Source: Aquabacterium sp. (GTDB lineage: Bacteria > Pseudomonadota > Gammaproteobacteria > Burkholderiales > Burkholderiaceae_C). Taken from it: DNA of 64,000 nt. Below, piece by piece: positions 35,949 to 45,967 of the stretch. Numbering within the stretch: the stretch's first letter is position 1; every line of letters begins with the position of its first letter. The notes below the pieces were generated by a model. The model was not told the DNA's origin, ran no database searches, and saw only the letters and a list, made by a program, of their open reading frames with translations. Where the stretch lies: NCBI GenBank assembly GCA_030654395.1, contig JAURXM010000025.1, positions 310,001 to 374,000 of the forward strand, read 5' to 3'. Made by a program: the position numbers and the translations under genes.

Positions 35949-37048
35949 GGCGTGCTCCTCTTGATTTTCTTGATCAAACCGACGACACCATCAGGTAAAT
36001 ACAAGGTGACGCCGATGAACAATGCACCTAAAAAATACAACCAGAATTCGGGGTAAGCCACCGTCAACCAGCTCTTGGCGCCATTGACCAAAATGGCGCC
36101 AAGGATGGGGCCAATCAAAGTGGCGCGACCACCGACTGCGGCCCAAATGGCCATCTCGATGGAGTTCGCGGGGCTCATTTCGCTGGGATTGATGATGCCC
36201 ACTTGTGTGACATACAAGGCACCGGCGACGCCGCACATCATGGCTGAGATCACCCAAATCGTCAGCTTGTAGCCGACCGGGTTGTAGCCACTGAACATGA
36301 CGCGCGTTTCTGCGTCGCGCACAGCCTGCAAGACCCGACCAAACTTGCTGCTGACCAACCACCGCGCCAAGACGAAGCACGCCAACAGTGTGATGGCCGT
36401 CAGCACAAAGAGCGTCATGCGCATGCCAGGGGTGGCCAAAGGCATGTCCAAAATGCGTTTGAAATCGGTGAAGCCGTTGTTGCCGCCAAAGCCCGTTTCA
36501 TTTCTGAAAAACAAGAGCATGGCCGCGTAGGTCATCGCTTGGGTGATGATTGAAAAGTACACACCTTTGATGCGCGATCGGAACGCAAAAAAACCAAAGA
36601 TCAACGCCACCAAACCGGGGGCTAAAACAACCAACAATGCCGTTGCGAGGAAGCTGCCCGAAAACGTCCAATGCCAAGGCAGCGTCTTCCAGTCCAGAAA
36701 AACCATGAAGTCTGGAAGCTCGCTTTTGTAGTTGCCATCTAGCCCAATTTGCCGCATCAAGTACATGCCCATGGCATAGCCACCCAATGCGAAAAAGACG
36801 CCATGCCCCAAACTCAATATACCGGTGTAACCCCAGATCAAATCCATGGCCAGCGCGCAAATGGCGTAGCACATGATCTTGCCCATCAAGGCGACCGCGA
36901 AGTCGCTCATGTGCAGGGCACTGTCTTGTGGCACCCATAGATTGAGCGCAGGCAATACAGCGCACAAAACAATCAGGGCGATCAACCACGCGCCCCATCC
37001 ACGACGGCTCAGCACAGGCTGCTTGGAAGGAAGGATCAGATGACTCAT
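35945..37048 (-). CDS. urtC: Urea ABC transporter permease UrtC
   Basis: Permease of 367 residues from the LivM family, with LIWGYTGILSLGHGVFFALGGYAMGMYLMRQ near residue 70, GVYFSIITQAMTYAAML and a C-terminal YLPDGVVGLIKKIK. The ATG at 37048 overlaps the urtB stop (ATGA) and gives the expected length; upstream in-frame starts would extend into urtB. Forms the urea channel with UrtB. Confidence 0.94.
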   Translation of the reverse strand: MSHLILPSKQPVLSRRGWGAWLIALIVLCAVLPALNLWVPQDSALHMSDFAVALMGKIMCYAICALAMDLIWGYTGILSLGHGVFFALGGYAMGMYLMRQIGLDGNYKSELPDFMVFLDWKTLPWHWTFSGSFLATALLVVLAPGLVALIFGFFAFRSRIKGVYFSIITQAMTYAAMLLFFRNETGFGGNNGFTDFKRILDMPLATPGMRMTLFVLTAITLLACFVLARWLVSSKFGRVLQAVRDAETRVMFSGYNPVGYKLTIWVISAMMCGVAGALYVTQVGIINPSEMSPANSIEMAIWAAVGGRATLIGPILGAILVNGAKSWLTVAYPEFWLYFLGALFIGVTLYLPDGVVGLIKKIKRSTP

Positions 37049-38622
37049 GCTTCGGCACTCCTGCCCTTCATAGCGAAGATCCCTTGTGGCCGCTTCTGGA
37101 TAAAGATGATGATGAAAAGCAGTAAGGCAATTTTGGCAAGCACCGCACCCAACCACCCTTCGAGCAATTTATTCAAGATACCCAAGCCCATCGCGGCGTA
37201 AACGGTACCGGCCAACTGTCCCACTCCGCCCAGTACAACGACCAGGAATGAGTCAACGATGTAGCCTTGCCCTAGGTCAGGCCCCACGTTGCCGACTTGG
37301 CTTAACGCACAACCTGCCAAGCCAGCAATACCAGATCCCAAAGCAAAAGCATAAGTATCAACACGCGCTGTGTTGACGCCCATGCAACTGGCAATCGGAC
37401 GGTTCTGTGTCACAGCACGCACAAACAGACCGAAGCGGGTTTTTTCAATCAAGAGCCATACGCCTATCAACACCGCTACGGCGAAGCCTAATATGACCAA
37501 GCGGTTGTAGGGCAAAGACAAGTTACCCATGACTTGAACCCCACCGCTCATCCAACTGGGGTTCTCGACGCCTACGTTCTGAGCGCCAAAGACCGTGCGC
37601 ACCAATTGCATCAGCATCAAACTGATCCCCCAAGTCGCCAGCAATGTTTCTAATGGACGGCCATATAAAAAGCGGATGACGCTGCGCTCCAAGGCGGCAC
37701 CAACCAAGGCCGCAGATGCAAAAGCCACGGGCACAGACGCCAACAAATACCAATCAAATGCCCCTGGAAAATACGTGCGAAATACGCCCTGAACCACGTA
37801 GGTGGCATACGCGCCAATCATCATCAACTCACCATGGGCCATGTTGATGACACCCATCAAGCCATAGGTGATAGCCAGCCCCAACGCGACCAGCAGCAAA
37901 ATGGAACCTAAGCTCAGGCCGCTGAACACAGCGCCCAAACGGTCACCCCAGGCCAGCCGAGACTCCACCGCGCTAAGGGACTGACGTATGGCGGCTTTGA
38001 CCTCTGCGTCGGTTTCAATTTGCAAACGATCAATCAACAAGGTCTTGGTCGCGGCCTGTGAGCTGGTGCGCAATTGCTTGGCCGCATCCAAGCGTTGAAC
38101 CTTGTCGGGCAAGTTGAGCATCGTGGCTGCGCGCAGCATACCAATGCGGTCTTTGATGTCAGCCACCACTTCAGCTGCATAGGCCTTATTCAATAAGACC
38201 AGTTTGCTCTCGTCAACGTCACCTTGCAGCGTATTCACGGCTTGAAGCCGCACTGCGGGGTCTTTGGAGAGTATCTTCACAGCCGCCAAGGCGGCATCCA
38301 GCTCACCACGCATGCGGTTGTTGCTCATGACGTCTTCGGCGGTATCGGGCACGACCACAGCCACGCCGGTAACAGGATCAACCCCCGTTGTACCCACAAG
38401 CACAACCGGTCTGTCTTGCACTATTTTGACCGCCTCATCCGACAGTGCTTGTATGAAAGCAATCGTCTTGTCATCCGCCGATACCAAGGCGGCACGCAAA
38501 GCAGCAACACGCTGGTCAGTCTCCCCAACGGCCATGCTGGTGGCCTCTAGTGGGGTCAATGCAAAGGCAGGGTTGGCCAGCAACATGGCTGCCAACAGGC
38601 ACTGAAATAATATTTTCAACAT
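37045..38622 (-). CDS. urtB: Urea ABC transporter permease UrtB with periplasmic N-terminal domain
   Basis: Permease of 525 residues. Residues 1-21 form a signal-type segment (MLKILFQCLLAAMLLANPAFA). Residues 22-230 form a helical, HEAT-like extra domain typical of bacterial UrtB. From about 235 the LivH-like membrane part follows, with GLAITYGLMGVINMAHGELMMIGAYATYV. The shorter amide permease at 1005-1919 lacks the extra domain. Third from the last gene in transcription order after urtA, with 90 bases between. Confidence 0.94.
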   Translation of the reverse strand: MLKILFQCLLAAMLLANPAFALTPLEATSMAVGETDQRVAALRAALVSADDKTIAFIQALSDEAVKIVQDRPVVLVGTTGVDPVTGVAVVVPDTAEDVMSNNRMRGELDAALAAVKILSKDPAVRLQAVNTLQGDVDESKLVLLNKAYAAEVVADIKDRIGMLRAATMLNLPDKVQRLDAAKQLRTSSQAATKTLLIDRLQIETDAEVKAAIRQSLSAVESRLAWGDRLGAVFSGLSLGSILLLVALGLAITYGLMGVINMAHGELMMIGAYATYVVQGVFRTYFPGAFDWYLLASVPVAFASAALVGAALERSVIRFLYGRPLETLLATWGISLMLMQLVRTVFGAQNVGVENPSWMSGGVQVMGNLSLPYNRLVILGFAVAVLIGVWLLIEKTRFGLFVRAVTQNRPIASCMGVNTARVDTYAFALGSGIAGLAGCALSQVGNVGPDLGQGYIVDSFLVVVLGGVGQLAGTVYAAMGLGILNKLLEGWLGAVLAKIALLLFIIIFIQKRPQGIFAMKGRSAEA

Positions 38623-38712
38623 CCGCCAAGTTCCCTTGATAGAACAAACAGACCGCGCCTCGTCACCTGAGGTCGCGGCCTTCTCACTTGGCGTTAACGC
38701 CCTGACGAGGTC

Positions 38713-39984
38713 TTATTTTTTGACTGGTTGATCAGGCTTTTTGTCATTGCCTTCTATGTATGGCGACCATGGCTTGGCCTTGACTGGGCCTGGCGTCTTC
38801 CACACCACATTGAACTGGCCATCGGCCTTGACTTCACCGATGAACACAGATTTATGCAAGTGGTGGTTCTTCTCGTCCATCTTGCTCACGATGCCACTGG
38901 GTGCTTTGAATGTTTGACCCGCCATCGCGGCAATCACCTTGTCAACATCTGTAGATTTTGCTTTTTCAACAGCTTGCTTCCACATGTAGATGCCGATATA
39001 GGTTGCCTCCATCGGGTCGTTGGTCAATGGCTTGTCCTTGTGTCCCGCAATGTTCTTGGCTTTGGCATAGTCCGACCACTTCTTGATGAACTCGGTGTTC
39101 GTCGGGTTCTTGATGCTCATGAAATAGTTCCAAGCAGCCAAATGTCCCACCAGTGGCTTGGTATCGACACCGCGCAGCTCTTCCTCACCCACAGAGAAAG
39201 CGACAACAGGTACATCCTTGGCCTTCAAGCCTGCATTACCCAACTCTTTGTAGAACGGCACGTTAGAGTCGCCATTGATCGTAGACACCACGGCGGTCTT
39301 GCCGCCCGCAGCGAACTTCTTCACATCGGCGACGATGGTCTGGTAATCGGAGTGGCCAAATGGGGTGTATTTCTCATCAATGTCGGCGTCCTTGACACCC
39401 TTGCTCTTGAGGTAAGCGCGCAAGATTTTGTTGGTGGTCCGTGGGTACACATAGTCAGTGCCCAGCAAGACCCAACGTTTGGCGCCGCCACCATCCTTGC
39501 TCATCAAGTAGTCAACAGCAGGTATGGCTTGCTGATTCGGCGCGGCCCCGGTGTAGAACACGTTTTTAGACAGCTCTTCACCTTCGTATTGAACAGGGTA
39601 GAACAGCAGGCCATTCAACTCTTCAAGCACGGGCAGTGCCGATTTACGTGACACCGACGTCCAGCATCCAAAAATCACGGAGACCTTATCCTGAGTCAGC
39701 AACTGCTTGGTCTTCTCAGCGAACAAAGGCCAGTTTGAGGCTGGGTCAACAACCACGGGCTCCAGCTTCTGCCCCAACACGCCACCCTTGGCGTTGATCT
39801 CTTCGATGGCCATCAAGACGGTGTCCTTCAACACTGTCTCTGAAATCGCCATGGTGCCTGACAAGCTGTGCAACACGCCCACCTTGATCGTGCCTGCCGC
39901 AAGCACTTGCCCCATGAGTGTCAAGCTGCCAACTGCTATAGCTGCAGCTGTGGCAATGCTCTTTAGATGTCCGCGACGATGCAT
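38713..39984 (-). CDS. urtA: Urea ABC transporter substrate-binding protein UrtA
   Basis: Periplasmic binding protein of 423 residues. ATG 39984 follows GGAGA and starts a signal peptide ending near GQVLAAGTIKVG. Typical UrtA text includes GVLHSLSGTMAISETVLKD, VIFGCWTSVSRKSALPVLEE and YPVQYEGEELSKNVFYTG. First gene of the urt operon; the upstream spacer of 234 bases holds a near-consensus sigma-54 promoter. Upstream in-frame starts would place that promoter inside the gene and were rejected. Confidence 0.95.
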   Translation of the reverse strand: MHRRGHLKSIATAAAIAVGSLTLMGQVLAAGTIKVGVLHSLSGTMAISETVLKDTVLMAIEEINAKGGVLGQKLEPVVVDPASNWPLFAEKTKQLLTQDKVSVIFGCWTSVSRKSALPVLEELNGLLFYPVQYEGEELSKNVFYTGAAPNQQAIPAVDYLMSKDGGGAKRWVLLGTDYVYPRTTNKILRAYLKSKGVKDADIDEKYTPFGHSDYQTIVADVKKFAAGGKTAVVSTINGDSNVPFYKELGNAGLKAKDVPVVAFSVGEEELRGVDTKPLVGHLAAWNYFMSIKNPTNTEFIKKWSDYAKAKNIAGHKDKPLTNDPMEATYIGIYMWKQAVEKAKSTDVDKVIAAMAGQTFKAPSGIVSKMDEKNHHLHKSVFIGEVKADGQFNVVWKTPGPVKAKPWSPYIEGNDKKPDQPVKK

Positions 39985-40046
39985 GATGAATCTCCAGTAC
40001 AAGGTTGATAAAAGGCAGTTCGAAATCAAACAGCCTGGAACACATC

Positions 40047-40061
40047 GCAAGCGCCGTGCCA
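40047..40061 (-). promoter_or_regulatory. Candidate sigma-54 promoter of urtA
   Basis: Read on the minus strand the bases give TGGCACG-GCGC-TTGC (40061 down to 40047). The -24 GG and -12 GC are exactly 12 bases apart, and TGGCACG plus TTGC match the sigma-54 consensus at every fixed position. The start of transcription would fall near 40035, leaving a leader of about 50 bases before urtA. Urea transporters are commonly under NtrC and sigma-54 control, which fits. Confidence 0.75.
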
Positions 40062-40145
40062 CACCCACGCCCATTAACAGGCCACAGCAAGGTCAATGAG
40101 GGCACACATATTGCGTCGGATAAGGTCGCTTCATCCACCAGCATC

Positions 40146-40179
40146 CGGTTTGGTGCAAACCGATTGCATTGCGCACCAA
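40146..40179. promoter_or_regulatory. Overlapping inverted repeats upstream of urtA and ureA, possible enhancer site
   Basis: CGGTTTG-GTG-CAAACCG (40146-40162) is a perfect inverted repeat with 7-base arms. TTGGTGC (40150-40156) also pairs with GCACCAA (40173-40179). The block lies about 110 to 145 bases upstream of the sigma-54 start inferred for urtA, the usual distance for an enhancer. GGTGC and GCACC are also the half-sites of NtrC boxes, though their order here is inside out compared with the consensus. It could equally be an operator for ureA, 40 bases downstream on the other strand. Confidence 0.4.
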
Positions 40180-40218
40180 CATGGACAATAAACTCACCAA
40201 AACGGAGCAAGCACAAGC

Positions 40219-40521
40219 ATGGAACTGACGCCCAGAGAAAAAGACAAGCTTTTGATTTTCACCGCTGCGTTGTTGGCTGAGAGGCGCAAAGCGCGCGGCT
40301 TGAAGCTCAATTACCCGGAAAGCATCGCACTCATCAGCATGGCGATCATGGAAGGTGCGCGCGATGGCAGGACGGTGGCTGAACTGATGAGCGAAGGCCG
40401 CACCGTGTTAGGTCGTGCTGACGTCATGGATGGCATTGCCGAGATGATTCCCGATATTCAGGTTGAAGCGACATTCCCAGACGGCACCAAATTGGTGACG
40501 GTTCATCAACCCATCGTGTAA
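40219..40521 (+). CDS. ureA: Urease gamma subunit
   Basis: Structural subunit of 100 residues, the standard gamma length. [34 protein letters not shown], then [15 protein letters not shown] and [18 protein letters not shown] are diagnostic. CGGAG lies before ATG 40219. First gene of ureAJBCEFG and divergent from urtA. No sigma-54 motif was found facing ureA; a weak TTGCAT element near 40164 may serve a sigma-70 promoter but the -10 is poor. Confidence 0.96.
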   Translation: MELTPREKDKLLIFTAALLAERRKARGLKLNYPESIALISMAIMEGARDGRTVAELMSEGRTVLGRADVMDGIAEMIPDIQVEATFPDGTKLVTVHQPIV

Positions 40522-40542
40522 AACTCTTTTGGAGAGCACCCT

Positions 40543-41145
40543 GTGAACCACAAACTCAAGATCGCCCTTGTTTTCCTCGTGACCAATGCCTTGTCTGCGA
40601 CGGTCATGGCCCACACTGGTGCAGATGTCCATGCGCACCTCGGGTTTATCTCAGGCTTGGTCCACCCCATCCTTGGCATTGACCACCTCGCGGCCATGCT
40701 GGCTGTCGGCTTGTGGACGGCATTGACGGCACGCCGGGCAAGCGTCGATTTATTGTGGGCGCCAGCAGGCTTTGCAGGTGCGTTGCTTGTCGGTGCGACG
40801 GTGGGCCTAAGCGGCTTGAACCTGCCTGCCACAGAACCCATGATTGCGGCATCTCTGTTGATGCTGGGTTTACTCGTGATCAGTCGATTGCGCCTATCAG
40901 GCGGAGCCGCAGCATCACTGGTGGGCGGTTTTGCTTTCTTCCATGGTTTGAGCCATGGACATGAATTGGCAGGCCAAGCGAGCGCCACGTCCGTCCTAGC
41001 AGGCATGCTCTGCGCCACACTGTTGCTACACGCCTGCGGGTTGGCGCTGGGCTGGACCTTGCGCAGCGCGCCCGCATGGGCAGCCCGTATCGTTGGCACA
41101 AGCACCGCCTTGTTGGGCGCTGGGCTACTGACGCAACTGGCTTGA
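40543..41145 (+). CDS. ureJ: HupE/UreJ family nickel-linked membrane protein
   Basis: Membrane protein of 200 residues starting at GTG 40543, with GGAGAG upstream. A signal-type segment ends near MAHTG; then come six hydrophobic segments and His-rich motifs: [25 protein letters not shown] and [13 protein letters not shown]. UreJ/HupE proteins are thought to bring nickel to urease or hydrogenase. Its position between ureA and ureB is the usual place for ureJ in betaproteobacteria. Confidence 0.9.
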   Translation: MNHKLKIALVFLVTNALSATVMAHTGADVHAHLGFISGLVHPILGIDHLAAMLAVGLWTALTARRASVDLLWAPAGFAGALLVGATVGLSGLNLPATEPMIAASLLMLGLLVISRLRLSGGAAASLVGGFAFFHGLSHGHELAGQASATSVLAGMLCATLLLHACGLALGWTLRSAPAWAARIVGTSTALLGAGLLTQLA

Positions 41146-41156
41146 AGGAGTTCATC

Positions 41157-41462
41157 ATGATCCCAGGCGAGCTGATACCAGCAGAAGGCGAACACGTACT
41201 CAACGCGGGCCGCCGCACCATCACCATCTTGGTCAAGAACACCTCAGATCGGCCCATTCAAGTAGGCTCGCATTACCATTTCAGCGAGACCAATGAGACG
41301 CTGGGCTTTGACAGAGAAGCATCATTGGGCATGCGCTTGAACATCGCGTCAGGCTCAGCCGTGAGGTTCGAGCCTGGGCAACAACGCACAGTAGAGCTGG
41401 TGGATCTTTCGGGTGACCGGATCGTCTATGGCTTTCGTGGACTCACGCAAGGGAAACTCTGA
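41157..41462 (+). CDS. ureB: Urease beta subunit
   Basis: Structural subunit of 101 residues: [34 protein letters not shown] and [16 protein letters not shown] are typical. ATG 41157 follows GAAGGAG; the frame is open further upstream into ureJ but those starts are not used. Its stop shares one base with the ureC start (TGATG), so the subunits are translated together. Confidence 0.95.
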   Translation: MIPGELIPAEGEHVLNAGRRTITILVKNTSDRPIQVGSHYHFSETNETLGFDREASLGMRLNIASGSAVRFEPGQQRTVELVDLSGDRIVYGFRGLTQGKL

Positions 41463-43180
41463 TGGCGACGATCGGGCGACGTGCTTACGCAGAAATATTC
41501 GGCCCCACAACAGGTGACAAGCTTCGCTTGGCCGATACAGATCTGATCATTGAGGTGGAAAAAGACTACACGCTGGCAGCGGGCAGTTATGGCGAAGAGG
41601 TTAAGTTTGGTGGTGGCAAAACCATCCGTGATGGCATGGCGCAAAGCCAGCGCACACGCGCCGAGGGCGCTGTGGACTGCGTCATGACCAATGCACTTAT
41701 TTTGGACCACTGGGGCATCGTCAAGGCTGACATCGGTCTGAAAGATGGCCGCATTGTGGGTATCGGTAAAGCGGGCAACCCCGACACACAACCGGGCGTG
41801 GACATCATCATTGGACCGGGCACGGAGATCATCAGCTGCGAAGGCAACATCGTCACCGCAGGCGGCATTGACAGCCACATCCATTTCATTTGCCCGCAGC
41901 AAATTGAAGAGGCACTGTCCAGTGGCGTGACGACCATGTTAGGTGGCGGCACGGGCCCCGCAACTGGCACCTTCGCCACAACATGTACGCCCGGCCCTTG
42001 GAACATCGAACGCATGCTGCAAGCGGCGGACGCCTTCCCCATGAACCTGGGCTTTTTAGGCAAGGGCAACGCCTCGCTGCCAGCCGCACTGCATGAGCAA
42101 ATCAACGCCGGCGTCATTGGCCTGAAGCTGCACGAAGATTGGGGCACCACGCCTTCGGCCATCAGCAACTGCCTTGATGTGGCGGACGCCTGTGATGTGC
42201 AAGTGGCCATCCATTCGGATACGCTCAATGAAAGTGGTTTTGTTGAGAACACCATTGCAGCCACCAAGGGACGGGGGCTATGCGCCTTTCACACAGAAGG
42301 CGCAGGTGGCGGCCATGCGCCTGACATTTTGAAGGTGGTCGGTCAGGCCAATTTTTTACCCAGCTCAACCAACCCCACGATGCCTTACACGGTCAACACC
42401 TTGGATGAGCACGTGGACATGCTGATGGTCTGCCATCACCTCGATGCCGGTATTGCAGAAGACTTGGCCTTTGCCGAGAGCCGTATCCGCAAGGAAACCA
42501 TCGCTGCTGAAGACATCCTGCACGACATGGGCGCGATATCCATGATGAGCAGTGACAGCCAAGCCATGGGCCGCGTCGGTGAGGTGATCATCCGCACATG
42601 GCAAACGGCTGACAAAATGAAAGCCCAACGTGGCGCTTTGAGCCCAGACAGTGCACGCAACGACAACTTCCGCGTCAAACGGTACATTGCCAAATACACC
42701 ATCAACCCAGCCATTGCGCATGGCATCAGCCACGAAGTGGGCAGCGTAGAGGTAGGCAAATGGGCAGACTTGGTGATCTACAAACCTGCATTTTTTGGCG
42801 TGAAGCCAGCCTTGATTCTCAAAGGCGGCTTCATCGCCCATGCCGCCATGGGTGACCCGAATGCGAGCATCCCAACCCCACAGCCCGTGCACTACCGACC
42901 GATGTTCGGGTCATATGGGGGGGCACTCAGCCGAGGTTCGTTCACGTTTGTCTCTCAAGCGGCCATGGGTGCAGGCGTGAAAGAGCGCTTCGGTTTGGCC
43001 AAAAACGTCACCGCCGTCAAGAACATCAGGGCGATACGAAAGCAGCACATGGTGCACAACAACTACCTGCCACACATGGAGATTGACGCGCAGACTTACA
43101 GTGTGCGCGCTGATGGTCAACTCTTAAGCTGTGAGCCTGCTGTCAAGCTGCCTTTGGCTCAACGCTATTTTCTATTTTGA
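41462..43180 (+). CDS. ureC: Urease alpha (catalytic) subunit
   Basis: Catalytic subunit of 572 residues splitting urea into ammonia and carbamate. All nickel and active-site residues are present: H139 and H141 in HSHIHF, K222 (the residue carbamylated to bridge both nickels) in [12 protein letters not shown]251, H277, flap Cys C324 with H325, and D365. They are offset by five from the Klebsiella numbering. The gene overlaps ureB and ureE by one base each. No sign of decay. Confidence 0.97.
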   Translation: MATIGRRAYAEIFGPTTGDKLRLADTDLIIEVEKDYTLAAGSYGEEVKFGGGKTIRDGMAQSQRTRAEGAVDCVMTNALILDHWGIVKADIGLKDGRIVGIGKAGNPDTQPGVDIIIGPGTEIISCEGNIVTAGGIDSHIHFICPQQIEEALSSGVTTMLGGGTGPATGTFATTCTPGPWNIERMLQAADAFPMNLGFLGKGNASLPAALHEQINAGVIGLKLHEDWGTTPSAISNCLDVADACDVQVAIHSDTLNESGFVENTIAATKGRGLCAFHTEGAGGGHAPDILKVVGQANFLPSSTNPTMPYTVNTLDEHVDMLMVCHHLDAGIAEDLAFAESRIRKETIAAEDILHDMGAISMMSSDSQAMGRVGEVIIRTWQTADKMKAQRGALSPDSARNDNFRVKRYIAKYTINPAIAHGISHEVGSVEVGKWADLVIYKPAFFGVKPALILKGGFIAHAAMGDPNASIPTPQPVHYRPMFGSYGGALSRGSFTFVSQAAMGAGVKERFGLAKNVTAVKNIRAIRKQHMVHNNYLPHMEIDAQTYSVRADGQLLSCEPAVKLPLAQRYFLF

Positions 43181-43704
43181 TGCTTCAAATCTCCAAACTG
43201 CTACAGCAAGGCGCGGGCTTGGCCTCGGTCATCATCAACCGCGCGACAACGGTTGAACTCAGCTGGGATGTGCGACAGAAGAGCCGTTTTAGTGCGGTTG
43301 ACGCACAAGGCACAGCGCTGGGCGTGTTCCTGCCACGTGGCACCGTGGTGCGTGGTGGCGACATCTTGGTCGCCGCAGACGGCACGCTGATCAGGGTCAT
43401 TGCCGCGCCACAGGCTGTGCTGAAAATCACCCACTGCACCGCACATGGCACACCGTACGATCTGATTCGCGCGGCTTACCATCTTGGCAACCGCCATGTC
43501 CCAATTGAGCTCAAACCTGATCACCTGAAAATTGAACCTGACCATGTCTTGGCTGACATGCTGCGTGCGATGCATTTGACGGTGACTTCGGTAGATGAAG
43601 CCTTTGAACCTGAAGCAGGCGCCTACGCATCAGGCGGTCACGGGCACGGGCATCAGCACGGCCATGGTCATGGCCATGGTCATGGCGAACACACTCACAC
43701 CTGA
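43180..43704 (+). CDS. ureE: Urease accessory metallochaperone UreE
   Basis: Nickel chaperone of 174 residues. The core has [11 protein letters not shown] and [13 protein letters not shown], and the C-terminal metal-binding part [14 protein letters not shown] with its conserved His. The tail from about residue 153 is a run of Gly-His repeats with 11 His in the last 23 residues, a nickel-storage tail as in Klebsiella. I chose ATG 43180, overlapping the ureC stop; a TTG one codon earlier is unlikely. The His tail is encoded by a short tandem repeat of catggc-like units. Confidence 0.95.
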   Translation: MLQISKLLQQGAGLASVIINRATTVELSWDVRQKSRFSAVDAQGTALGVFLPRGTVVRGGDILVAADGTLIRVIAAPQAVLKITHCTAHGTPYDLIRAAYHLGNRHVPIELKPDHLKIEPDHVLADMLRAMHLTVTSVDEAFEPEAGAYASGGHGHGHQHGHGHGHGHGEHTHT

Positions 43705-43711
43705 CATCGAC

Positions 43712-44389
43712 ATGCGCGATCACAGCCTGATGCAGTTGATGTGGCTGGCCTCTCCGGCTTTGCCTATTGGGGGCTTTGCGTACTCAGATGGCTTTGAATC
43801 GGCTGTCGCCACGGGACATGTCACCACAGAGCAGCATGCAGCGACTTGGCTGGCCAGCCAGCTCCATTTGAACCTGGCTCGCTCGGAGCTGCCTGTCATC
43901 ACGCAAGGGGTGCGGGCGTGGCGCACGCACGACCACGCTCAAATCAAAGCGCTCAATGCATGGGTGCTGGCGACCAGAGAAAGCAGCGAACTGCGCGCGC
44001 AAACCGAACAAATGGGCAAAAGCTTACTGGGCTGGCTGCGCAACCACACCACAGCAACGCCTTTGCAAATTGACCTGCTTGCCGAGCAAACCCCTTCTTA
44101 CCCCATGGCATTTGCCTTGGCAGCCAGCGCCACACAAGCTGATATACGCGACTGCCTCTTGGCCTTTGCCTTTGCTTGGGCAGAGAACATGACGCAAGCC
44201 GCCATCAAAGCTGTCCCACTAGGTCAAAGCAGTGGTCAACGCATTTTGTCTGCGCTGACATCAGAAATACCGCAGGCCATAGACCACGCCTTGTCCTTAG
44301 GTGACGACGCACGTCAGGCTTTTTCTCCCATGCTGGCCATATTGAGCAGCCAGCATGAAGTCCAATACTCCCGCCTTTTTAGATCATAG
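43712..44389 (+). CDS. ureF: Urease accessory protein UreF
   Basis: Accessory protein of about 225 residues that assists UreG in GTP-driven nickel insertion. [28 protein letters not shown] at the N-terminus is the family hallmark, and [14 protein letters not shown] lies in the middle. ATG 43712 is eight bases after the ureE stop and gives the usual length. The frame is open upstream, and ATG 43682, inside the ureE His-tail, is an alternative start; neither has a good ribosome site, so coupling to ureE is likely. Confidence 0.93.
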   Translation: MRDHSLMQLMWLASPALPIGGFAYSDGFESAVATGHVTTEQHAATWLASQLHLNLARSELPVITQGVRAWRTHDHAQIKALNAWVLATRESSELRAQTEQMGKSLLGWLRNHTTATPLQIDLLAEQTPSYPMAFALAASATQADIRDCLLAFAFAWAENMTQAAIKAVPLGQSSGQRILSALTSEIPQAIDHALSLGDDARQAFSPMLAILSSQHEVQYSRLFRS

Positions 44390-44397
44390 ACAACACC

Positions 44398-45057
44398 ATG
44401 TCGGCCATGCATCACATCCCCCATAGAACCAAAACCTTGCCCCCTTTGCGCGTCGGGATTGGTGGGCCTGTCGGGTCCGGCAAGACCACGCTGCTGGAGA
44501 TGCTTTGCAAGGCCATGCGATCTCAGTACGACCTTGTGGTCATCACCAACGACATTTACACCAAAGAAGACCAGCGCTTGCTCACCGTGAGTGGTGCACT
44601 GCCTGCGGACAGGATCATGGGGGTGGAGACAGGCGGGTGCCCACACACGGCCATCCGCGAAGATTGCTCCATCAACCTCGAAGCCATAGACCGCATGCTG
44701 GCCGATCACCCGGATGCCGATATCGTGTTTGTGGAGAGCGGCGGAGACAACCTCGCGGCCACCTTCAGCCCTGAGCTGAGCGACCTCACGATCTACGTGA
44801 TTGATGTCGCCGCAGGCGAGAAAATTCCGCGTAAAGGCGGCCCAGGCATCACCAAAAGCGATTTGTTTGTCATCAACAAAACGGACTTGGCACCCCATGT
44901 TGGCGCCAATCTGGACGTGATGGCGCAAGACACCGTCCGCATGCGCACGACCAAAAATGGCCTGATGCCCTATGTGATGACGAATTTAAAGACGCAAGCT
45001 GGTTTGCAAACCGTGATTGACTTCATCATCGCCAAAGGCATGCTGCCGATTTCTTGA
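44398..45057 (+). CDS. ureG: Urease accessory GTPase UreG
   Basis: GTPase of 219 residues. It has the P-loop [17 protein letters not shown] near residue 21, the nickel-binding [13 protein letters not shown] near residue 76, [16 protein letters not shown], and the guanine-specific [10 protein letters not shown] near residue 163. Provides GTP hydrolysis for urease maturation. Starts eight bases after ureF and is the last gene of the urease operon; TrhO follows 15 bases later with no visible terminator. Confidence 0.96.
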   Translation: MSAMHHIPHRTKTLPPLRVGIGGPVGSGKTTLLEMLCKAMRSQYDLVVITNDIYTKEDQRLLTVSGALPADRIMGVETGGCPHTAIREDCSINLEAIDRMLADHPDADIVFVESGGDNLAATFSPELSDLTIYVIDVAAGEKIPRKGGPGITKSDLFVINKTDLAPHVGANLDVMAQDTVRMRTTKNGLMPYVMTNLKTQAGLQTVIDFIIAKGMLPIS

Positions 45058-45072
45058 GACAATCGGGGCACC

Positions 45073-45945
45073 ATGCAAACACCCCAACCGACCACGCTCA
45101 GCAGCACGACGCCGCTCATCCACACCTCGTTCTACCAGTTTGTGCCGCTGGCTGACCCAGACGCTGTGGTCGAGGTTATCCGCGATCTGGTCACCCCACT
45201 GACCGGCAACGTGCTGGTTGCCGAGGAAGGCATCAGTGGCGCCTTGGCGGCCTCCAGCAGCCTGCTCGATGCGTTTGAGCATGCGCTGCGGCACGATCCG
45301 CGGCTCAACGGGCTGTTCAGCAACATCACCTTCAAGCGCAGCGCCTGCACCACCCGCCCTTTTTGGAAGGTTCGGGTGCACCGCAAAAGTGAGATCGTGG
45401 CGCTGGGGTTGGATGGCGTGACCGGTGCCATCCCTGACCGAAGCAGTGGCCAGCACCTCAACCCGCAAGCTTGGCGTGAGCTGATCGCGCAAGACAACGT
45501 GGTCGTCATCGACAACCGCAACAGCTTTGAGTACCGCCTAGGCCGGTTCGCCAACGCCATTGACCCCAGCGTAGACAACTTCCGCGACTTCCCAGACTAC
45601 GTTCAAGCACACGCTGAACAATGGAAAGACGAGGGCAAACGTGTCGCCATGTACTGCACAGGCGGCATACGCTGCGAAAAAACAAGCGCGTGGATGCAGC
45701 AGTTTGGACTGGATGTGTACCAACTTGATGGCGGCATCCTGAACTACTTCCAAAGCTTGCCGGATGCGGACAAGGACTGGCAAGGCGAATGCTTCGTCTT
45801 CGATAACCGCATCGCCATCGACACCCATCTTCAAGAGACCAAAACCACAGCAGATGAGGTCTACAACGACAGTGATGATGAGGCATGGCGACTGGAGCGA
45901 GCGCACAGGCTGGACTCCGTCACACCGAAATCAGACACGCCATAA
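45073..45945 (+). CDS. trhO: tRNA uridine-34 hydroxylase TrhO (rhodanese-domain protein)
   Basis: Protein of 290 residues that makes 5-hydroxyuridine at tRNA position 34 using oxygen. The N-terminal domain has NVLVAEEGISGALAAS near residue 46. The rhodanese domain begins near 125 and has the active-site loop YCTGGIRCEK (C195, C201) and VYQLDGGILNYF. This pattern is typical of YceA/TrhO rather than of sulfurtransferase-only proteins. It follows ureG after 15 bases, so it may be co-transcribed with urease although unrelated in function. Confidence 0.9.
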   Translation: MQTPQPTTLSSTTPLIHTSFYQFVPLADPDAVVEVIRDLVTPLTGNVLVAEEGISGALAASSSLLDAFEHALRHDPRLNGLFSNITFKRSACTTRPFWKVRVHRKSEIVALGLDGVTGAIPDRSSGQHLNPQAWRELIAQDNVVVIDNRNSFEYRLGRFANAIDPSVDNFRDFPDYVQAHAEQWKDEGKRVAMYCTGGIRCEKTSAWMQQFGLDVYQLDGGILNYFQSLPDADKDWQGECFVFDNRIAIDTHLQETKTTADEVYNDSDDEAWRLERAHRLDSVTPKSDTP

Positions 45946-45967
45946 GCTGACCTGAGCACCGCCAACC

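Noticed and set aside
38728-39651. Long open frame antisense to urtA (307 residues)
   Set aside because: Shadow of the well-supported urtA gene; no recognisable domain.
43640-43690. Short tandem repeat of catggc-like units
   Set aside because: It only encodes the Gly-His tail of UreE and is not a separate repeat element.
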